DNA of 64,000 nt from Vibrio sp. HA2012 (GCF_002812955.1 NZ_PFXK01000002.1:62001-126000); one strand, 5' to 3'; positions 38,094-48,713 are shown, numbered from the stretch's first letter. Program-made: numbers and translations. The notes: generated by a model from the letters alone, not told the origin.

Positions 38094-39581
38094 ATGAAAG
38101 AATTTTCTACGAAAGAAGTATGGTTTGTTACCGGTTCTCAAAATCTGTACGGACCTGAAGTACTGAAGACAGTGGCTCAAAACAGCCAGCAAATCGTCAA
38201 TGGACTGAACCAGTCTGCAACTATCTCTGTACCGTTGGTAGAAAAAGGCACAGTAAAATCACCCGATGAGATTGCAGAGGTTTGCCGTCAGGCGAACAAT
38301 AACCCGAATTGTGTCGGTTTGGTATTGTGGATGCATACGTTTTCTCCGGCCAAAATGTGGATTGCCGGACTTGGCCTGCTGAATAAGCCGTTCCTGCATC
38401 TTCACACTCAGTTTAATGCTGCATTGCCGTGGGATGATATCGACATGAATTTCATGAACACGAATCAGAGTGCGCACGGTTGTCGGGAGTTTGGCTTTAT
38501 CGGTACCCGTATGGGCATTGACCGTAAAGTTGTGGTTGGCCACTGGGAAAACCCGGTGGTTCATCAGCAGGTGGATGACTGGTGCCGTGCTGCCGTTGGT
38601 ATCCAGGAAGGAAAACAGTTGAAAGTTGCCCGGTTCGGCGACAATATGCGCCAGGTTGCTGTAACGGAGGGTAATAAAGTTTCTGCACAGATCCGGTTTG
38701 GCTACGAAGTGAATGCTTACGGACTCGGGGAGCTGGCTGAAAGTGTGAACGCAGTCTCTGATAACGATGTGAATGCGCTTCTGGATGAATATGCGTCAAC
38801 CTATACCATGGCTCCGGCTCTGTTTGACGATATCGAAAGCCGTAAAATTCTGTGTCAGGAAGCCAGACTTGAACTGGGTATGGAACGCTTTCTGACTTCT
38901 GTAGGGGCGTCAGCCTTCACCAATACCTTTGAAAACCTCACTGGTATTACTAACCTGCCGGGGCTTGCCACACAGCGTCTGATGGAAAAAGGGTATGGCT
39001 ACGGTGGTGAGGGTGACTGGAAAACAGCAGCTATGACCCGTATTATGAAGGTGATGGGGCAAGGTAAGGGCGGAGGTACTTCCTTTATGGAGGATTACAC
39101 CTATAACTTTGGTGAAAAGAGTCAGGTTCTGGGCGCACATATGCTGGAAGTCTGTCCGACGATTGCCAGTGTCAAACCTAAGATCGAAATTCACCGTCAT
39201 ACTATCGGTTGTGACTGTAACATTCCGCGTATGATGTTCAGTGCCAAACCGGGTCAGGGGCTGAATGTGTCAGTTATCGATCTGGGTACTCATTTCCGCA
39301 TGATTGTTAATATGGTTGATACGGTTGAGCCTCCTCAGGCGTTGCCACATCTGCCAGTAGCTCATGCTCTGTGGAATCCTCAGCCAAGTCTTGAAACGGC
39401 AGCCGCTGCGTGGATCCATGCTGGTGGGGCGCATCACACGGTTTACAGTCAGGCAGTAACGCTGGATATGCTGGCAGATTATGCGGATATTGCCGGTATT
39501 GAAATGGTGGTTATTGATCATGATACTAAGCTACGTCAGTTCAAGACAGAGTTAAGAAATAATATGGCGTATTACCGCTAG
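38094..39581 (+). CDS. araA: L-arabinose isomerase AraA
   Basis: 495 residues. It opens [18 protein letters not shown] and continues with [16 protein letters not shown] and [11 protein letters not shown]. Mn2+/substrate residues are seen in [11 protein letters not shown] and the [17 protein letters not shown] region, and the end has [13 protein letters not shown]. It converts L-arabinose to L-ribulose. It is the third gene of araBDA and is followed by a hairpin, then by an unrecognised ORF and araC. Confidence 0.97.
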   Translation: MKEFSTKEVWFVTGSQNLYGPEVLKTVAQNSQQIVNGLNQSATISVPLVEKGTVKSPDEIAEVCRQANNNPNCVGLVLWMHTFSPAKMWIAGLGLLNKPFLHLHTQFNAALPWDDIDMNFMNTNQSAHGCREFGFIGTRMGIDRKVVVGHWENPVVHQQVDDWCRAAVGIQEGKQLKVARFGDNMRQVAVTEGNKVSAQIRFGYEVNAYGLGELAESVNAVSDNDVNALLDEYASTYTMAPALFDDIESRKILCQEARLELGMERFLTSVGASAFTNTFENLTGITNLPGLATQRLMEKGYGYGGEGDWKTAAMTRIMKVMGQGKGGGTSFMEDYTYNFGEKSQVLGAHMLEVCPTIASVKPKIEIHRHTIGCDCNIPRMMFSAKPGQGLNVSVIDLGTHFRMIVNMVDTVEPPQALPHLPVAHALWNPQPSLETAAAAWIHAGGAHHTVYSQAVTLDMLADYADIAGIEMVVIDHDTKLRQFKTELRNNMAYYR

Positions 39582-39602
39582 CAGGTAACCCATACATAAG
39601 GA

Positions 39603-39621
39603 GGCTCCCATCCAGGGAGCC
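39603..39621 (+). terminator. Hairpin after araA
   Basis: GGCTCCC and GGGAGCC make a 7-bp stem with a 5-nt loop, followed by only three Ts and then AAGGG. It may partly terminate araBDA and reduce read-through to the ORF and araC. Confidence 0.55.
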
Positions 39622-39636
39622 TTTAAGGGTGCAAAT

Positions 39637-40203
39637 GTGAATAAAACATCAACAAAGGCGGAGGAAGACTCCTCTGGTTATTATCTTAGTGACGGGAAAT
39701 GGTGTTTAAATATCAGTAGCAATACACCGGGACAGTTTTCACTGAGTAAGAACTCAGCAGCTGTATTCCGTGGTGAACTTAATCTGATCAACAACAGTAA
39801 TTCGCTCAGTCTTGATACGGTCGTCTGGCAGTTCCGGATGCGGAACAATAAACTGGAACAGTGGTGTAATATTCGCTCTGAAACATCTCTTTCTGTCAGT
39901 ATCACTTATGCTTTTGAGAATAATGCGCTATGTATCGATTATCTGGCAAGAAGCGGTATACCAGCACAGCTGGATGTCCTGCATGCTATCACTCAGGTTG
40001 ATCCTGATTATCAGTCCGGATTACCAGCTGAGGAAACATTAACCAAACTGACCGACTGGCAGCATGAGAGTAATACCCGGGCACATTTAAGCTCTGTTCC
40101 ATCAGGAAGGCGCGAGTTTCGTGAAGCGTTTTACAGTACTCAATGGATTCTTCTGGAAGAAAATGTGAACCCTGCCAGTGAGTCTGATCCGACGAAAAGG
40201 TAA
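39637..40203 (+). CDS. Unrecognised protein between araA and araC, GTG start
   Basis: 188 residues from a GTG with AAGGGTG just upstream. There is no signal peptide or membrane helix. The sequence is rich in Ser, Asn and short beta-like segments (KWCLNISSNTPGQFSLS, WQFRMRNNKLEQWCNIRS, VSITYAFENNALCIDYLA). This gives it a beta-sandwich feel, like part of a sugar-mutarotase or glycosidase accessory domain, but no motif is diagnostic. The position inside the ara locus and its tight spacing to araC suggest a role in arabinose use or sensing. It could also be a remnant of a longer enzyme. Confidence 0.55.
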   Translation: MNKTSTKAEEDSSGYYLSDGKWCLNISSNTPGQFSLSKNSAAVFRGELNLINNSNSLSLDTVVWQFRMRNNKLEQWCNIRSETSLSVSITYAFENNALCIDYLARSGIPAQLDVLHAITQVDPDYQSGLPAEETLTKLTDWQHESNTRAHLSSVPSGRREFREAFYSTQWILLEENVNPASESDPTKR

Positions 40204-41107
40204 AGTGCATGCAGATACAGATATCGCCGTTTTTAACAAAGTAGTTTTTAATATAGTTACTCTTTTTATGCAGAATGATGATCCGTTAAAGCCTGGATAT
40301 AACTTTGATGCCCATTTAGTCGCGGGTCTTACCCCTATTATTGAAGGGGATGAGCTCGATTTCATCATTGATCGCCCCAATGGGATGAAAGGTTTCATCA
40401 TTAATATCACCAGCCGGGGAGAGGGAACGGTGTTTTCCGGTAGTGATGCTTTTGATGTCGGGTATGGTGACATTCTGCTGTTTCCGCCCAGTGCTGCACA
40501 TTATTATCATCGCAAATCAGACTGCTCATCCTGGTTTCACCGTTGGGTATATTTTCGTCCTAGAGCGTATTGGGAGGGATGGCTGAACTGGCATGAAGAA
40601 AAAAACGGAGTGTATGTGACCCGGGGGCTGGAGCCTGAAAGTATTCAGCAGATAGAAAAGTTGTTCATTGATATTGAATATACGGCCAAATCGGATGTGC
40701 CATATAAGAATGATCTGGCGATTAATCTGCTGGAACAGCTGCTTATCCGTTGTAAAACCATTCAGCCGGATGTGATCAATAAGCCCCTGGATCCGAGAGT
40801 TATTGATGCCACCAATTTTATGTCTCAGCATCTGAATGAAGAGTTTACTATTGAAGATGTATCGGCACATATCTGTTTGTCACCCTCCCGTCTGGGACAC
40901 CTGTTCCGGGACGAAATGAATATGTCAGTGACCCAATGGCGTGATGATCAGCGTATCAGCCGGGCCAAGCATTTGCTGGTAACCACTAACTATTCAGTCA
41001 ACCATATAGGACGTATTGTCGGTTATACCGATCCTCTCTACTTTTCCCGGGTGTTTAAGCGCAAAGCCGGAGTCAGTCCTAAGCATTATCGCGAACAGGT
41101 GACTTGA
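40178..41107 (+). CDS. araC: Arabinose operon regulator AraC
   Basis: Up to 309 residues. The arabinose-binding cupin part strongly resembles E. coli AraC: PGYNFDAHLVAGLTPI, FIIDRPNGMKGFI, GDILLFPPSAAHYYH, WFHRWVYFRPRAYWEGWLNW. The double HTH domain has CLSPSRLGHLFRDEM and GYTDPLYFSRVFKRKAG. The start is uncertain. ATG 40178 overlaps the previous gene by 26 bp. GTG 40205 comes right after its stop and has AAAGG four bases upstream. ATG 40268 gives the arm closest to E. coli length. It should activate araBDA and araFGH through the TAGC-N7-TCCATA sites. Confidence 0.93.
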   Translation: MSLIRRKGKVHADTDIAVFNKVVFNIVTLFMQNDDPLKPGYNFDAHLVAGLTPIIEGDELDFIIDRPNGMKGFIINITSRGEGTVFSGSDAFDVGYGDILLFPPSAAHYYHRKSDCSSWFHRWVYFRPRAYWEGWLNWHEEKNGVYVTRGLEPESIQQIEKLFIDIEYTAKSDVPYKNDLAINLLEQLLIRCKTIQPDVINKPLDPRVIDATNFMSQHLNEEFTIEDVSAHICLSPSRLGHLFRDEMNMSVTQWRDDQRISRAKHLLVTTNYSVNHIGRIVGYTDPLYFSRVFKRKAGVSPKHYREQVT

Positions 41108-41147
41108 TCAGTCACTACCATTTGGGCAGTTAACCTATCATATTGTT

Positions 41148-41163
41148 TGTGATTATTATCACA
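41148..41163. promoter_or_regulatory. Perfect CRP site before 6-phospho-beta-glucosidase 2
   Basis: TGTGA-TTATTA-TCACA matches the CRP consensus at all ten core positions. It lies 31 bp before the first AACCGGTT-type operator, consistent with catabolite activation plus specific repression. Confidence 0.85.
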
Positions 41164-41186
41164 ATGCTTGGTCTATTCGATACCAG

Positions 41187-41232
41187 TGTAACCGGTTTCA
41201 GGTTAATCTTTATTGCAATGTTACCGGTTACA
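41187..41232. promoter_or_regulatory. Two AscG-type operators before 6-phospho-beta-glucosidase 2
   Basis: TGTAACCGGTTTCA (41187-41200) and TGTTACCGGTTACA (41219-41232), centres 32 bp or about three helical turns apart. The same motif lies before GH1 copy 1 and before the PTS operon. Confidence 0.78.
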
Positions 41233-41348
41233 TTTTTGTGTCCGGAGGACATACCACTGGTAATGGTAAGACGTATGAACTTAGCACATATAGTGAACGG
41301 GCGTGGAAAGCGTCTTTCTCTATAAATGAAATTTGTACTCTGCAATAA

Positions 41349-42761
<1,413 letters not shown>

Positions 42762-42804
42762 CGTTGTATAAATCCGGGCTATGCCCGTTATAGTGAGGAT
42801 ATTT

Positions 42805-42830
42805 GCCGCTGTTGACCAGCGGCTTTTTTA
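42805..42830 (+). terminator. Terminator after GH1 copy 2
   Basis: GCCGCTG and CAGCGGC form a 7-bp stem with a TTGAC loop, followed by seven Ts. Confidence 0.9.
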
Positions 42831-42921
42831 TGACCTGTTTGCCTGTGTCGGGGTTAACCAGTAGAATGCTGAGAGAACAAGGTTTCATCTGAAACCCGGA
42901 TACCGTTTTACAGGATAATGA

Positions 42922-43662
42922 ATGAACGCCAGACAGACCCAGATAGTAGATTTAGTGAACCAACAAAAGCGAGTCATGGTTTCGGAACTATCCGTCCATA
43001 CTGGTGTTTCGGAAGTGACTATCCGGCAAGATCTGAATTTTCTGGAGAAGGAGGGCCATCTTAAACGTGTGCATGGTGCGGCGGTTTCACTACAGAGCGA
43101 TGATGTCAGTGATCGGCTGGAAGTTCAGTTTGATGCTAAGCAGAAGCTAGCAGAGCAGGCCGCTAAGCTGATTGGTAATGGAGAGACTGTCCTGATCGAA
43201 GGAGGTAGTGCTAATGCCTTGTTGGCCCGGATTTTGGCAAACCGTGGTGATATCACTATTATTACCCCTAGTGTATATATTTCCCACCTTATCCGTAACA
43301 CCCAGGCGAATGTGATTATTTTAGGCGGGATGTACCAGCATCAGTCCGAAAGTCTGGTTGGACCCTTAACTCGCCTGTGTATTGAAAACGTACATTTCAG
43401 TACGGCATTTTTAGGGATTGACGGTTATCACCGGGATACGGGATTTACCAGCCGGGATATGATGCGGGCTGACATTGCTGCAGCTATTTTGGCTAAAAAT
43501 AAGCGTAATATCGTTCTTTCGGATGCGAGTAAGTTCGGGCAGATTTATTCGACCAGTATCGGTACGATTGAACAGTTTTCTACACTAATTACCAATGAGT
43601 GGGCTCCCCGGGAAGATATTGACTGGCTGAGAGCAAAAGGAATGGAAGTGATTCTTAACTGA
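42922..43662 (+). CDS. DeoR-family regulator, YciT-like
   Basis: 246 residues. The N-terminal DeoR HTH (MVSELSVHTGVSEVTIRQDLNFLEKEGHLKRVHGAAVSL region, residues about 16-55) is followed by a sugar-phosphate sensing domain with GNGETVLIEGGSANALLARIL, ILGGMYQHQSESLVGPLT and FTSRDMMRADIAAAIL. The whole length aligns by eye with E. coli YciT. It is alone between the GH1 gene and the convergent aldolase gene. It is the nearest candidate regulator for the aldolase and glycyl-radical genes, whose shared promoter has CTTTCATT direct repeats of a kind that DeoR proteins can bind. Confidence 0.88.
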   Translation: MNARQTQIVDLVNQQKRVMVSELSVHTGVSEVTIRQDLNFLEKEGHLKRVHGAAVSLQSDDVSDRLEVQFDAKQKLAEQAAKLIGNGETVLIEGGSANALLARILANRGDITIITPSVYISHLIRNTQANVIILGGMYQHQSESLVGPLTRLCIENVHFSTAFLGIDGYHRDTGFTSRDMMRADIAAAILAKNKRNIVLSDASKFGQIYSTSIGTIEQFSTLITNEWAPREDIDWLRAKGMEVILN

Positions 43663-43733
43663 TATCACTTCCGTTTACTGTTTTGGTTATACATGGCTGG
43701 TCTGTGTGATTGCATAGCTGCAATTACGTCTAT

Positions 43734-44408
43734 TTAACTTTCGAATGAAAGCTTATCACCGAACGTATTTTTCCAGTCTTGTTCAAATTGTGCGACTGCA
43801 GGCTGAACGGCCGGATGAGCAAACATCTGGGCTGCCACATCGACCGGTAGTGTAATGGCTTTAATGCCCAGCTTCATGACTTCCATTGCCTGTTGTGTAT
43901 TTTTAAAACTTGCAGCCAGTATCTTTGCCGGTAGCTGGTAGTTTTCCAACAGCAGTTGCAGGTCGGCAACCACTTCCACACCATTACCATTCATTGCATC
44001 AATTCGATTAACATAGGGAGCCAGATAATCTGCACCACATAAAGCGGCCAGAAGTCCTTGCTGTGCAGAATAGATAGCTGTTGCAAGAACGCTAATTCCT
44101 TCTGCTTTCATTAGCTTAATGGCGGCCATACCGGTTTCTGTTGCCGGTACTTTTACGACCATATCGTAAGGCAGTTCGCTGATTTTGCGGGCTTCTGTGA
44201 GCATTCCTTCCGTTGTCTGGCTGACAACCTGTGCATGAAAGCGCGGAGTTCCGCCTACTACAGCCTGTATAGCACTGAGGGTTTCATTCAGACCTTGCTT
44301 TGAACCGGCCAGAATACTTGGGTTTGTTGTTACTCCTTTCAGAGGCATGCATTTATTAAAGCGTGCAACTTGTTCAGCATCGGCTGTGTCCAGATACAGT
44401 TCTATCAT
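43734..44408 (-). CDS. fsa: Fructose-6-phosphate aldolase-type (FSA/TalC) enzyme
   Basis: 224 residues from the ATG at 44408, which gives the FSA start MIELYLDTAD; a longer open frame runs to 44582 but overlaps the divergent activase gene. The Schiff-base lysine is Lys86 in DMVVKVPATETG. KGVTTNPSILAG and YVNRIDAMNGNG are further family landmarks, and the length is that of FSA rather than of true transaldolase. Enzymes of this group split fructose 6-phosphate or 1-deoxy sugars into glyceraldehyde 3-phosphate and dihydroxyacetone or hydroxyacetone. It diverges from the glycyl-radical genes, as in the E. coli pflDC/fsaB neighbourhood. Confidence 0.92.
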   Translation of the reverse strand: MIELYLDTADAEQVARFNKCMPLKGVTTNPSILAGSKQGLNETLSAIQAVVGGTPRFHAQVVSQTTEGMLTEARKISELPYDMVVKVPATETGMAAIKLMKAEGISVLATAIYSAQQGLLAALCGADYLAPYVNRIDAMNGNGVEVVADLQLLLENYQLPAKILAASFKNTQQAMEVMKLGIKAITLPVDVAAQMFAHPAVQPAVAQFEQDWKNTFGDKLSFES

Positions 44409-44488
44409 TAACGTTATCTCTTGGTTTATGAAACTGTTGTAACTATAGATCTGTTTTCTGTTCATGAGTTTGATCTTTGTCAATTGAT

Positions 44489-44517
44489 CTTTCATTCGAA
44501 ACCAATATACTTTCATT
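44489..44517. promoter_or_regulatory. CTTTCATT direct repeat in the fsa / activase promoter region
   Basis: CTTTCATT at 44489-44496 and 44510-44517, exactly 21 bp apart; GATCTTT also repeats at 44472-44478 and 44486-44492. DeoR-family operators often consist of such TTTC-rich direct repeats. YciT-like binding is inferred. Confidence 0.5.
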
Positions 44518-44571
44518 AAGTAAAGATTAAATGTTAGATAAAGTGTTTCCCGGTAACGATCAGAGGCGGAT

Positions 44572-45471
44572 ATGTACTTCAATATTCAGAGATTCTCTAC
44601 CCATGACGGTGATGGTATTCGCACAATTCTCTTTTTAAAAGGGTGTAGTCTGGCTTGTCCCTGGTGTCAGAATCCGGAAAGCCGGAGTGATAAACGTTCT
44701 CTGCTGTTTGACCCACGTACCTGTATGGAAGGGTGTCGTCTGTGTTCACAGGTTTGCCCTCATATTGAGCATGATGGACAGACAGTGCACATTGACCGAA
44801 AACGGTTTTCTGATGAACAACTGATTGCACTGGAGAGCGTGTGTCCTACACAAGCATTGACGGTTTGCGGACAGGATGCGGAAGCGGATGCGTTGTTTGA
44901 TATTCTTATGAAAGATAAGCCATTTTATGAGGAAAGTCAGGGTGGAGTAACCTTTTCTGGTGGAGAGCCGCTTATGCAGGCTGACTTAGTGTCAGAGCTT
45001 GCCAGCAGACTTAAAGCTGTAAACGTATCGACAGCCATTGAAACTTGCCTGCATGTTCCGTGGAAACATATTGAACAGGTTGCCCCGGATGTTGATTGCT
45101 GGCTGGCGGATTTGAAACATACCGATGAGGAAAAGTTTCTTAACTGGGCTAAAGGTTCCCTGAAACGTATTAAAGGTAATTTGCGCAAACTTGCCCCTGT
45201 GGCAAAACGTATTGTTATCCGTGTTCCTGTGGTTCCGGATTTTAACGACACGATTGAAGAACTGAAAAATATTATTGATTTTGCAGCTTCACTTGAAAGT
45301 TGTCATGAGCTTCATTTATTGCCGTATCACACTCTCGGCATAAATAAATACCGTTTGCTCGATATGCCTTATGAATGTTCCGATCAGCCACTGAACAATC
45401 CGGAACTACTCAAAAATGCACAGCAATATGCGAACAGGTATACCCAACTTAATGTAATTGTCAGAGGTTAA
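44572..45471 (+). CDS. Glycyl-radical enzyme activase (radical SAM, PflC-like)
   Basis: 299 residues. The radical-SAM cysteines are in KGCSLACPWCQNPE (C-x3-C-x2-C), with the SAM contact GGVTFSGGEPL further on. Between them is a ferredoxin-like insertion, CMEGCRLCSQVCPH with a later CPTQAL, typical of activases for non-PFL glycyl radical enzymes. It uses SAM to place a glycyl radical on the partner encoded 2 bp downstream. A GAGG ribosome site precedes the start. Expression is probably anaerobic, because glycyl radicals are destroyed by oxygen. Confidence 0.92.
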   Translation: MYFNIQRFSTHDGDGIRTILFLKGCSLACPWCQNPESRSDKRSLLFDPRTCMEGCRLCSQVCPHIEHDGQTVHIDRKRFSDEQLIALESVCPTQALTVCGQDAEADALFDILMKDKPFYEESQGGVTFSGGEPLMQADLVSELASRLKAVNVSTAIETCLHVPWKHIEQVAPDVDCWLADLKHTDEEKFLNWAKGSLKRIKGNLRKLAPVAKRIVIRVPVVPDFNDTIEELKNIIDFAASLESCHELHLLPYHTLGINKYRLLDMPYECSDQPLNNPELLKNAQQYANRYTQLNVIVRG

Positions 45472-45473
45472 TC

Positions 45474-47897
45474 ATGGACTTAAACTATCTTCCGGAACGA
45501 ATTCAAATGCATAAATCTGCATTGGTTAATATCGTGACGCCACCGGTTTGTACTGAACGTGCTGAAGCCTATACCCGGATTTATCAGGCAAACGAGGACA
45601 AACCCGTCATCATGCAACGGGCATTAGCATTACAGGAGCATTTGCGTACCCGTACTATCTGGATTAAGCATGATGAACTGATCGTCGGTAATCAGGCAAG
45701 TAAAGTTCGCGCTGCCCCGATATTTCCTGAATATACCGTACGTTGGATTGAAGCTGAAATTGACGGGCTGGCTGATCGTCCGGGGGCGGGTTTCGAGGTT
45801 AGCGCACAGGATAAAGAGCAGATCCACAGCATAACGCCATACTGGCGGGGAAAAACCGTACAGGATCGCTGTTATGGGCTGTATACGGATGAACAGCAAG
45901 AAATCTTAGCAACTACCATTATTAAAGCCGAAGGAAATATGACTTCCGGAGATGCCCATCTTGCGGTTGATAATGAAAAAATTCTGCGACTGGGAATGAG
46001 TGGCCTGATCGATGAAGTACGCCATTACCGGGCAGAGAATGATGTGTCTACCTTTGAAGGACTGAAAAAAGAGCAGTTCTACAAAGCTGTGGAGATCGTA
46101 TTATTGGCTATTCAGGAGCACATGGTCAGTTATGCAGAGCTGGCTGCAAAAATGGCTCAGGAGGAATCTCGTCCGGAACGTCGTGCAGAGCTGGAGACGA
46201 TAGCGTCTAACTGTCGTCATGTTGCTTATCATGCGCCGGAAACATTCTGGCAGGCGTTGCAGTTAAGCTATTTTGTGCAGTTAATGTTACAGATCGAATC
46301 CAATGGCCATTCAGTCTCTTTTGGCCGTATGGATCAATTTCTAAACCGGTTCTATGTACATGATATTGATGGTGGCTGCCTGGAAAAATCGTTTGCTCTT
46401 GAACTCTTGCAATCCTGCTGGCTGAAGCTGCTGGAAGTCAATAAGATCCGCTCCGGGGCTCACTCGAAGGCTTCGGCTGGTTCTCCGCTTTATCAGAATG
46501 TCTGTATCGGAGGTCAGCGGCTGAACGCGAATGGCGAAGCCGAAGATGCGGTTAATCCGTTATCCTGGGCAATCCTTGAATCCTGCGGACAACTGCGTTC
46601 AACGCAGCCAAACCTGAGTGTTCGTTATCATGCTGGACTTAATCAGGAGTTTCTGATGGGTTGCATTGATGTTATTCAATGTGGTTTTGGTATGCCAGCA
46701 TTCAATAATGATGAAATTGTGATTCCTGAATTTATTAAGTTAGGTATTGAAAAAGAGGATGCCTATAACTATGCCTCCATCGGTTGTATTGAAACCGCAA
46801 TACCGGGTAAATGGGGTTATCGCTGTACCGGTATGAGCTTTATGAATTTTGCCCGTATTCTGTTGGCGGCACTGGATGAAGGCATTGATGCGACAAGTGG
46901 TAAGGCTTTTCTTCCGCATGAAAAATCGCTGGCAAAAGGTAATTTTGAGAACTTTGAACAGGTTTTCTCTTCATGGGCGGATCAGATCCGTTACTATGCG
47001 CGAAAATCTATCGAAATTGATACGGTTGTCGATACGGTGCTGGAACAGCAGGCACAAGATATTTTCTGTTCCTCTCTGGTCGATTGTTGTCTGGAGCGGG
47101 GTAAAACAGTAAAAGAAGGTGGCGCGAAATACGATTGGGTATCCGGTCTGCAAGTCGGTATCGCTAATCTGGGTAACAGCCTGGCCGCAATTAAGCATCT
47201 GGTGTTTGATCATGCTCAGATCAGTCAGCCGGAACTGGCCAAAGCACTGGCAGAAGATTTTGAAGGGACGGAAAACGAGCAGCTTCGTCAGCGTCTGATC
47301 AATTTTGCTCCGAAATACGGCAACGATGATGATGCAGTTGATACGTTACTGGCAGAAGCTTATCAGGTTTATATTGATGAGCTGGAACAGTTTGTTAATA
47401 CCCGCCACGGACGAGGACCTGTCGGAGGGAAGTACTATGCTGGGACATCCAGTATTTCAGCTAACGTTCCGTTTGGTGCCTCTACCATGGCAACTCCTGA
47501 TGGTCGTAAGGCGAAAACACCTCTGGCAGAGGGGGCAAGCCCTGCTTCCGGTTCAGACCGCTTAGGTCCAACTGCGGTCTATAATTCTGTCGGTAAAATT
47601 CAGGTTAACAAGATACTGGGCGGTGTGCTGCTTAATCAGAAGCTTTCACCGGCAACCATTGCCTCTGAAACCGATAAGAGAAAACTCTCCATGTTACTGA
47701 GAACTTTCTTCAATCATCATAAAGGCTGGCATGTGCAGTATAACATTGTTTCACGCGAGACCCTGCTGGCAGCGAAAAAGAATCCTGAGCAGTACCGGGA
47801 TCTGGTCGTGCGGGTTGCGGGTTACTCGGCTTTCTTTACGGCTCTGTCTCCGGATGCTCAGGATGATATTATTGCTCGTACCGAGCACGAACTGTAA
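45474..47897 (+). CDS. Glycyl radical enzyme, PflD/YbiW type
   Basis: 807 residues. The active-site cysteine is Cys438 in NYASIGCIETAIPGKWGYR, with Glu440 two residues on; this C-x-E pattern belongs to dehydratase/lyase-type enzymes, not pyruvate formate-lyase, which has two adjacent cysteines. The radical site is Gly783 in VRVAGYSAFF, 25 residues from the end. It is coupled to its activase by a 2-bp gap. E. coli YbiW and PflD have been reported, as I recall, to open 1,5-anhydroglucitol 6-phosphate to 1-deoxyfructose 6-phosphate, which an FSA-type aldolase then cleaves. The neighbouring FSA fits that role; glycerol or diol dehydration is the main alternative. Confidence 0.9.
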   Translation: MDLNYLPERIQMHKSALVNIVTPPVCTERAEAYTRIYQANEDKPVIMQRALALQEHLRTRTIWIKHDELIVGNQASKVRAAPIFPEYTVRWIEAEIDGLADRPGAGFEVSAQDKEQIHSITPYWRGKTVQDRCYGLYTDEQQEILATTIIKAEGNMTSGDAHLAVDNEKILRLGMSGLIDEVRHYRAENDVSTFEGLKKEQFYKAVEIVLLAIQEHMVSYAELAAKMAQEESRPERRAELETIASNCRHVAYHAPETFWQALQLSYFVQLMLQIESNGHSVSFGRMDQFLNRFYVHDIDGGCLEKSFALELLQSCWLKLLEVNKIRSGAHSKASAGSPLYQNVCIGGQRLNANGEAEDAVNPLSWAILESCGQLRSTQPNLSVRYHAGLNQEFLMGCIDVIQCGFGMPAFNNDEIVIPEFIKLGIEKEDAYNYASIGCIETAIPGKWGYRCTGMSFMNFARILLAALDEGIDATSGKAFLPHEKSLAKGNFENFEQVFSSWADQIRYYARKSIEIDTVVDTVLEQQAQDIFCSSLVDCCLERGKTVKEGGAKYDWVSGLQVGIANLGNSLAAIKHLVFDHAQISQPELAKALAEDFEGTENEQLRQRLINFAPKYGNDDDAVDTLLAEAYQVYIDELEQFVNTRHGRGPVGGKYYAGTSSISANVPFGASTMATPDGRKAKTPLAEGASPASGSDRLGPTAVYNSVGKIQVNKILGGVLLNQKLSPATIASETDKRKLSMLLRTFFNHHKGWHVQYNIVSRETLLAAKKNPEQYRDLVVRVAGYSAFFTALSPDAQDDIIARTEHEL

Positions 47898-47904
47898 GAA
47901 AAAA

Positions 47905-47927
47905 GGTGCTCCTTCACAGGGAGCACC
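47905..47927 (+). terminator. Terminator after the glycyl radical enzyme gene
   Basis: GGTGCTCC and GGAGCACC form an 8-bp stem with a 7-nt loop, followed by ACTTTTG. Confidence 0.8.
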
Positions 47928-48008
47928 ACTTTTGACATCTTAGTAATCTCAATCCGGCATACCAGTTATATTCAAGCGCTTTGAGGTCACTTAAGCATAT
48001 GACTGGTA

Positions 48009-48674
48009 CTATTTCTCCAGAGTCTTCTGTACCTCGGCTGAGGTGACGAACTCTTCCAGCGAGGCCAGTCTGATATCAGCAATACCAAAACGGGGATTGG
48101 TTTCCTGACCCGGTTCCGGAACGCAGATAGCCGTCATACGGGCCGATTTTGCGGCGATTAAACCGTTGATAGAATCTTCTATAGCCAGACAGTGATGCGG
48201 TTCGGTTTCCAGTTTTTGTGCTGCATCCAGATATACCTGTGGATGGGGTTTACCGTAGGTAAGGTGCTCTGCTGAAACATAAACAGAGAAATATTTACCC
48301 AGTCCGAATGTTTCCAGTACAGCTTCGATAAGACGAAGAGGAGAGGAAGATGCCAGACCGACCTTAAGGTCTGTTTCAGCCAGCCATTCCAGAGACTCTC
48401 TGACGCCCGGTAATAGGGTTCCGTTAGATTTTATCTGCCCGATGACCTCGTCCAGAATCGCATCGGCCAGATCGGCACTACAGGCCGGATCCAGCCCGCA
48501 ATAACGAATCCAGTAGTTGGCTATTTCATCAATACGCAGTCCGGTACTCTGATAAGCGAGCTGTTCGGTGATGGTGCCGCCAAAACGAGCTACGGCATTA
48601 ACTTTGGCTTTACGCCAGAACGGTTCGGAATCAACGAGTACGCCGTCCATATCAAAAATGACTGTTTCAATCAA
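48009..48674 (-). CDS. hxpB: HAD-family hexitol/2-deoxyglucose-6-phosphate phosphatase HxpB (YniC-like)
   Basis: 221 residues. The HAD nucleophile and acid are Asp8 and Asp10 in FDMDGVLVDSEP. The second motif is in VGLASSSPL, the lysine in YGKPHPQVYLD and the Mg2+ acid pair in AIEDSINGL. The whole sequence resembles E. coli YniC/HxpB by eye, which hydrolyses 2-deoxyglucose 6-phosphate and hexitol phosphates. A beta-phosphoglucomutase role is possible for this subfamily but less likely. It is downstream of a LacI gene (39 bp) in the same direction, probably co-transcribed, and may prevent sugar-phosphate build-up. Confidence 0.87.
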   Translation of the reverse strand: MIETVIFDMDGVLVDSEPFWRKAKVNAVARFGGTITEQLAYQSTGLRIDEIANYWIRYCGLDPACSADLADAILDEVIGQIKSNGTLLPGVRESLEWLAETDLKVGLASSSPLRLIEAVLETFGLGKYFSVYVSAEHLTYGKPHPQVYLDAAQKLETEPHHCLAIEDSINGLIAAKSARMTAICVPEPGQETNPRFGIADIRLASLEEFVTSAEVQKTLEK

Positions 48675-48713
48675 AATCGTGTCCTATAACTTTGTGGGTG
48701 AATGGATTTTTTA

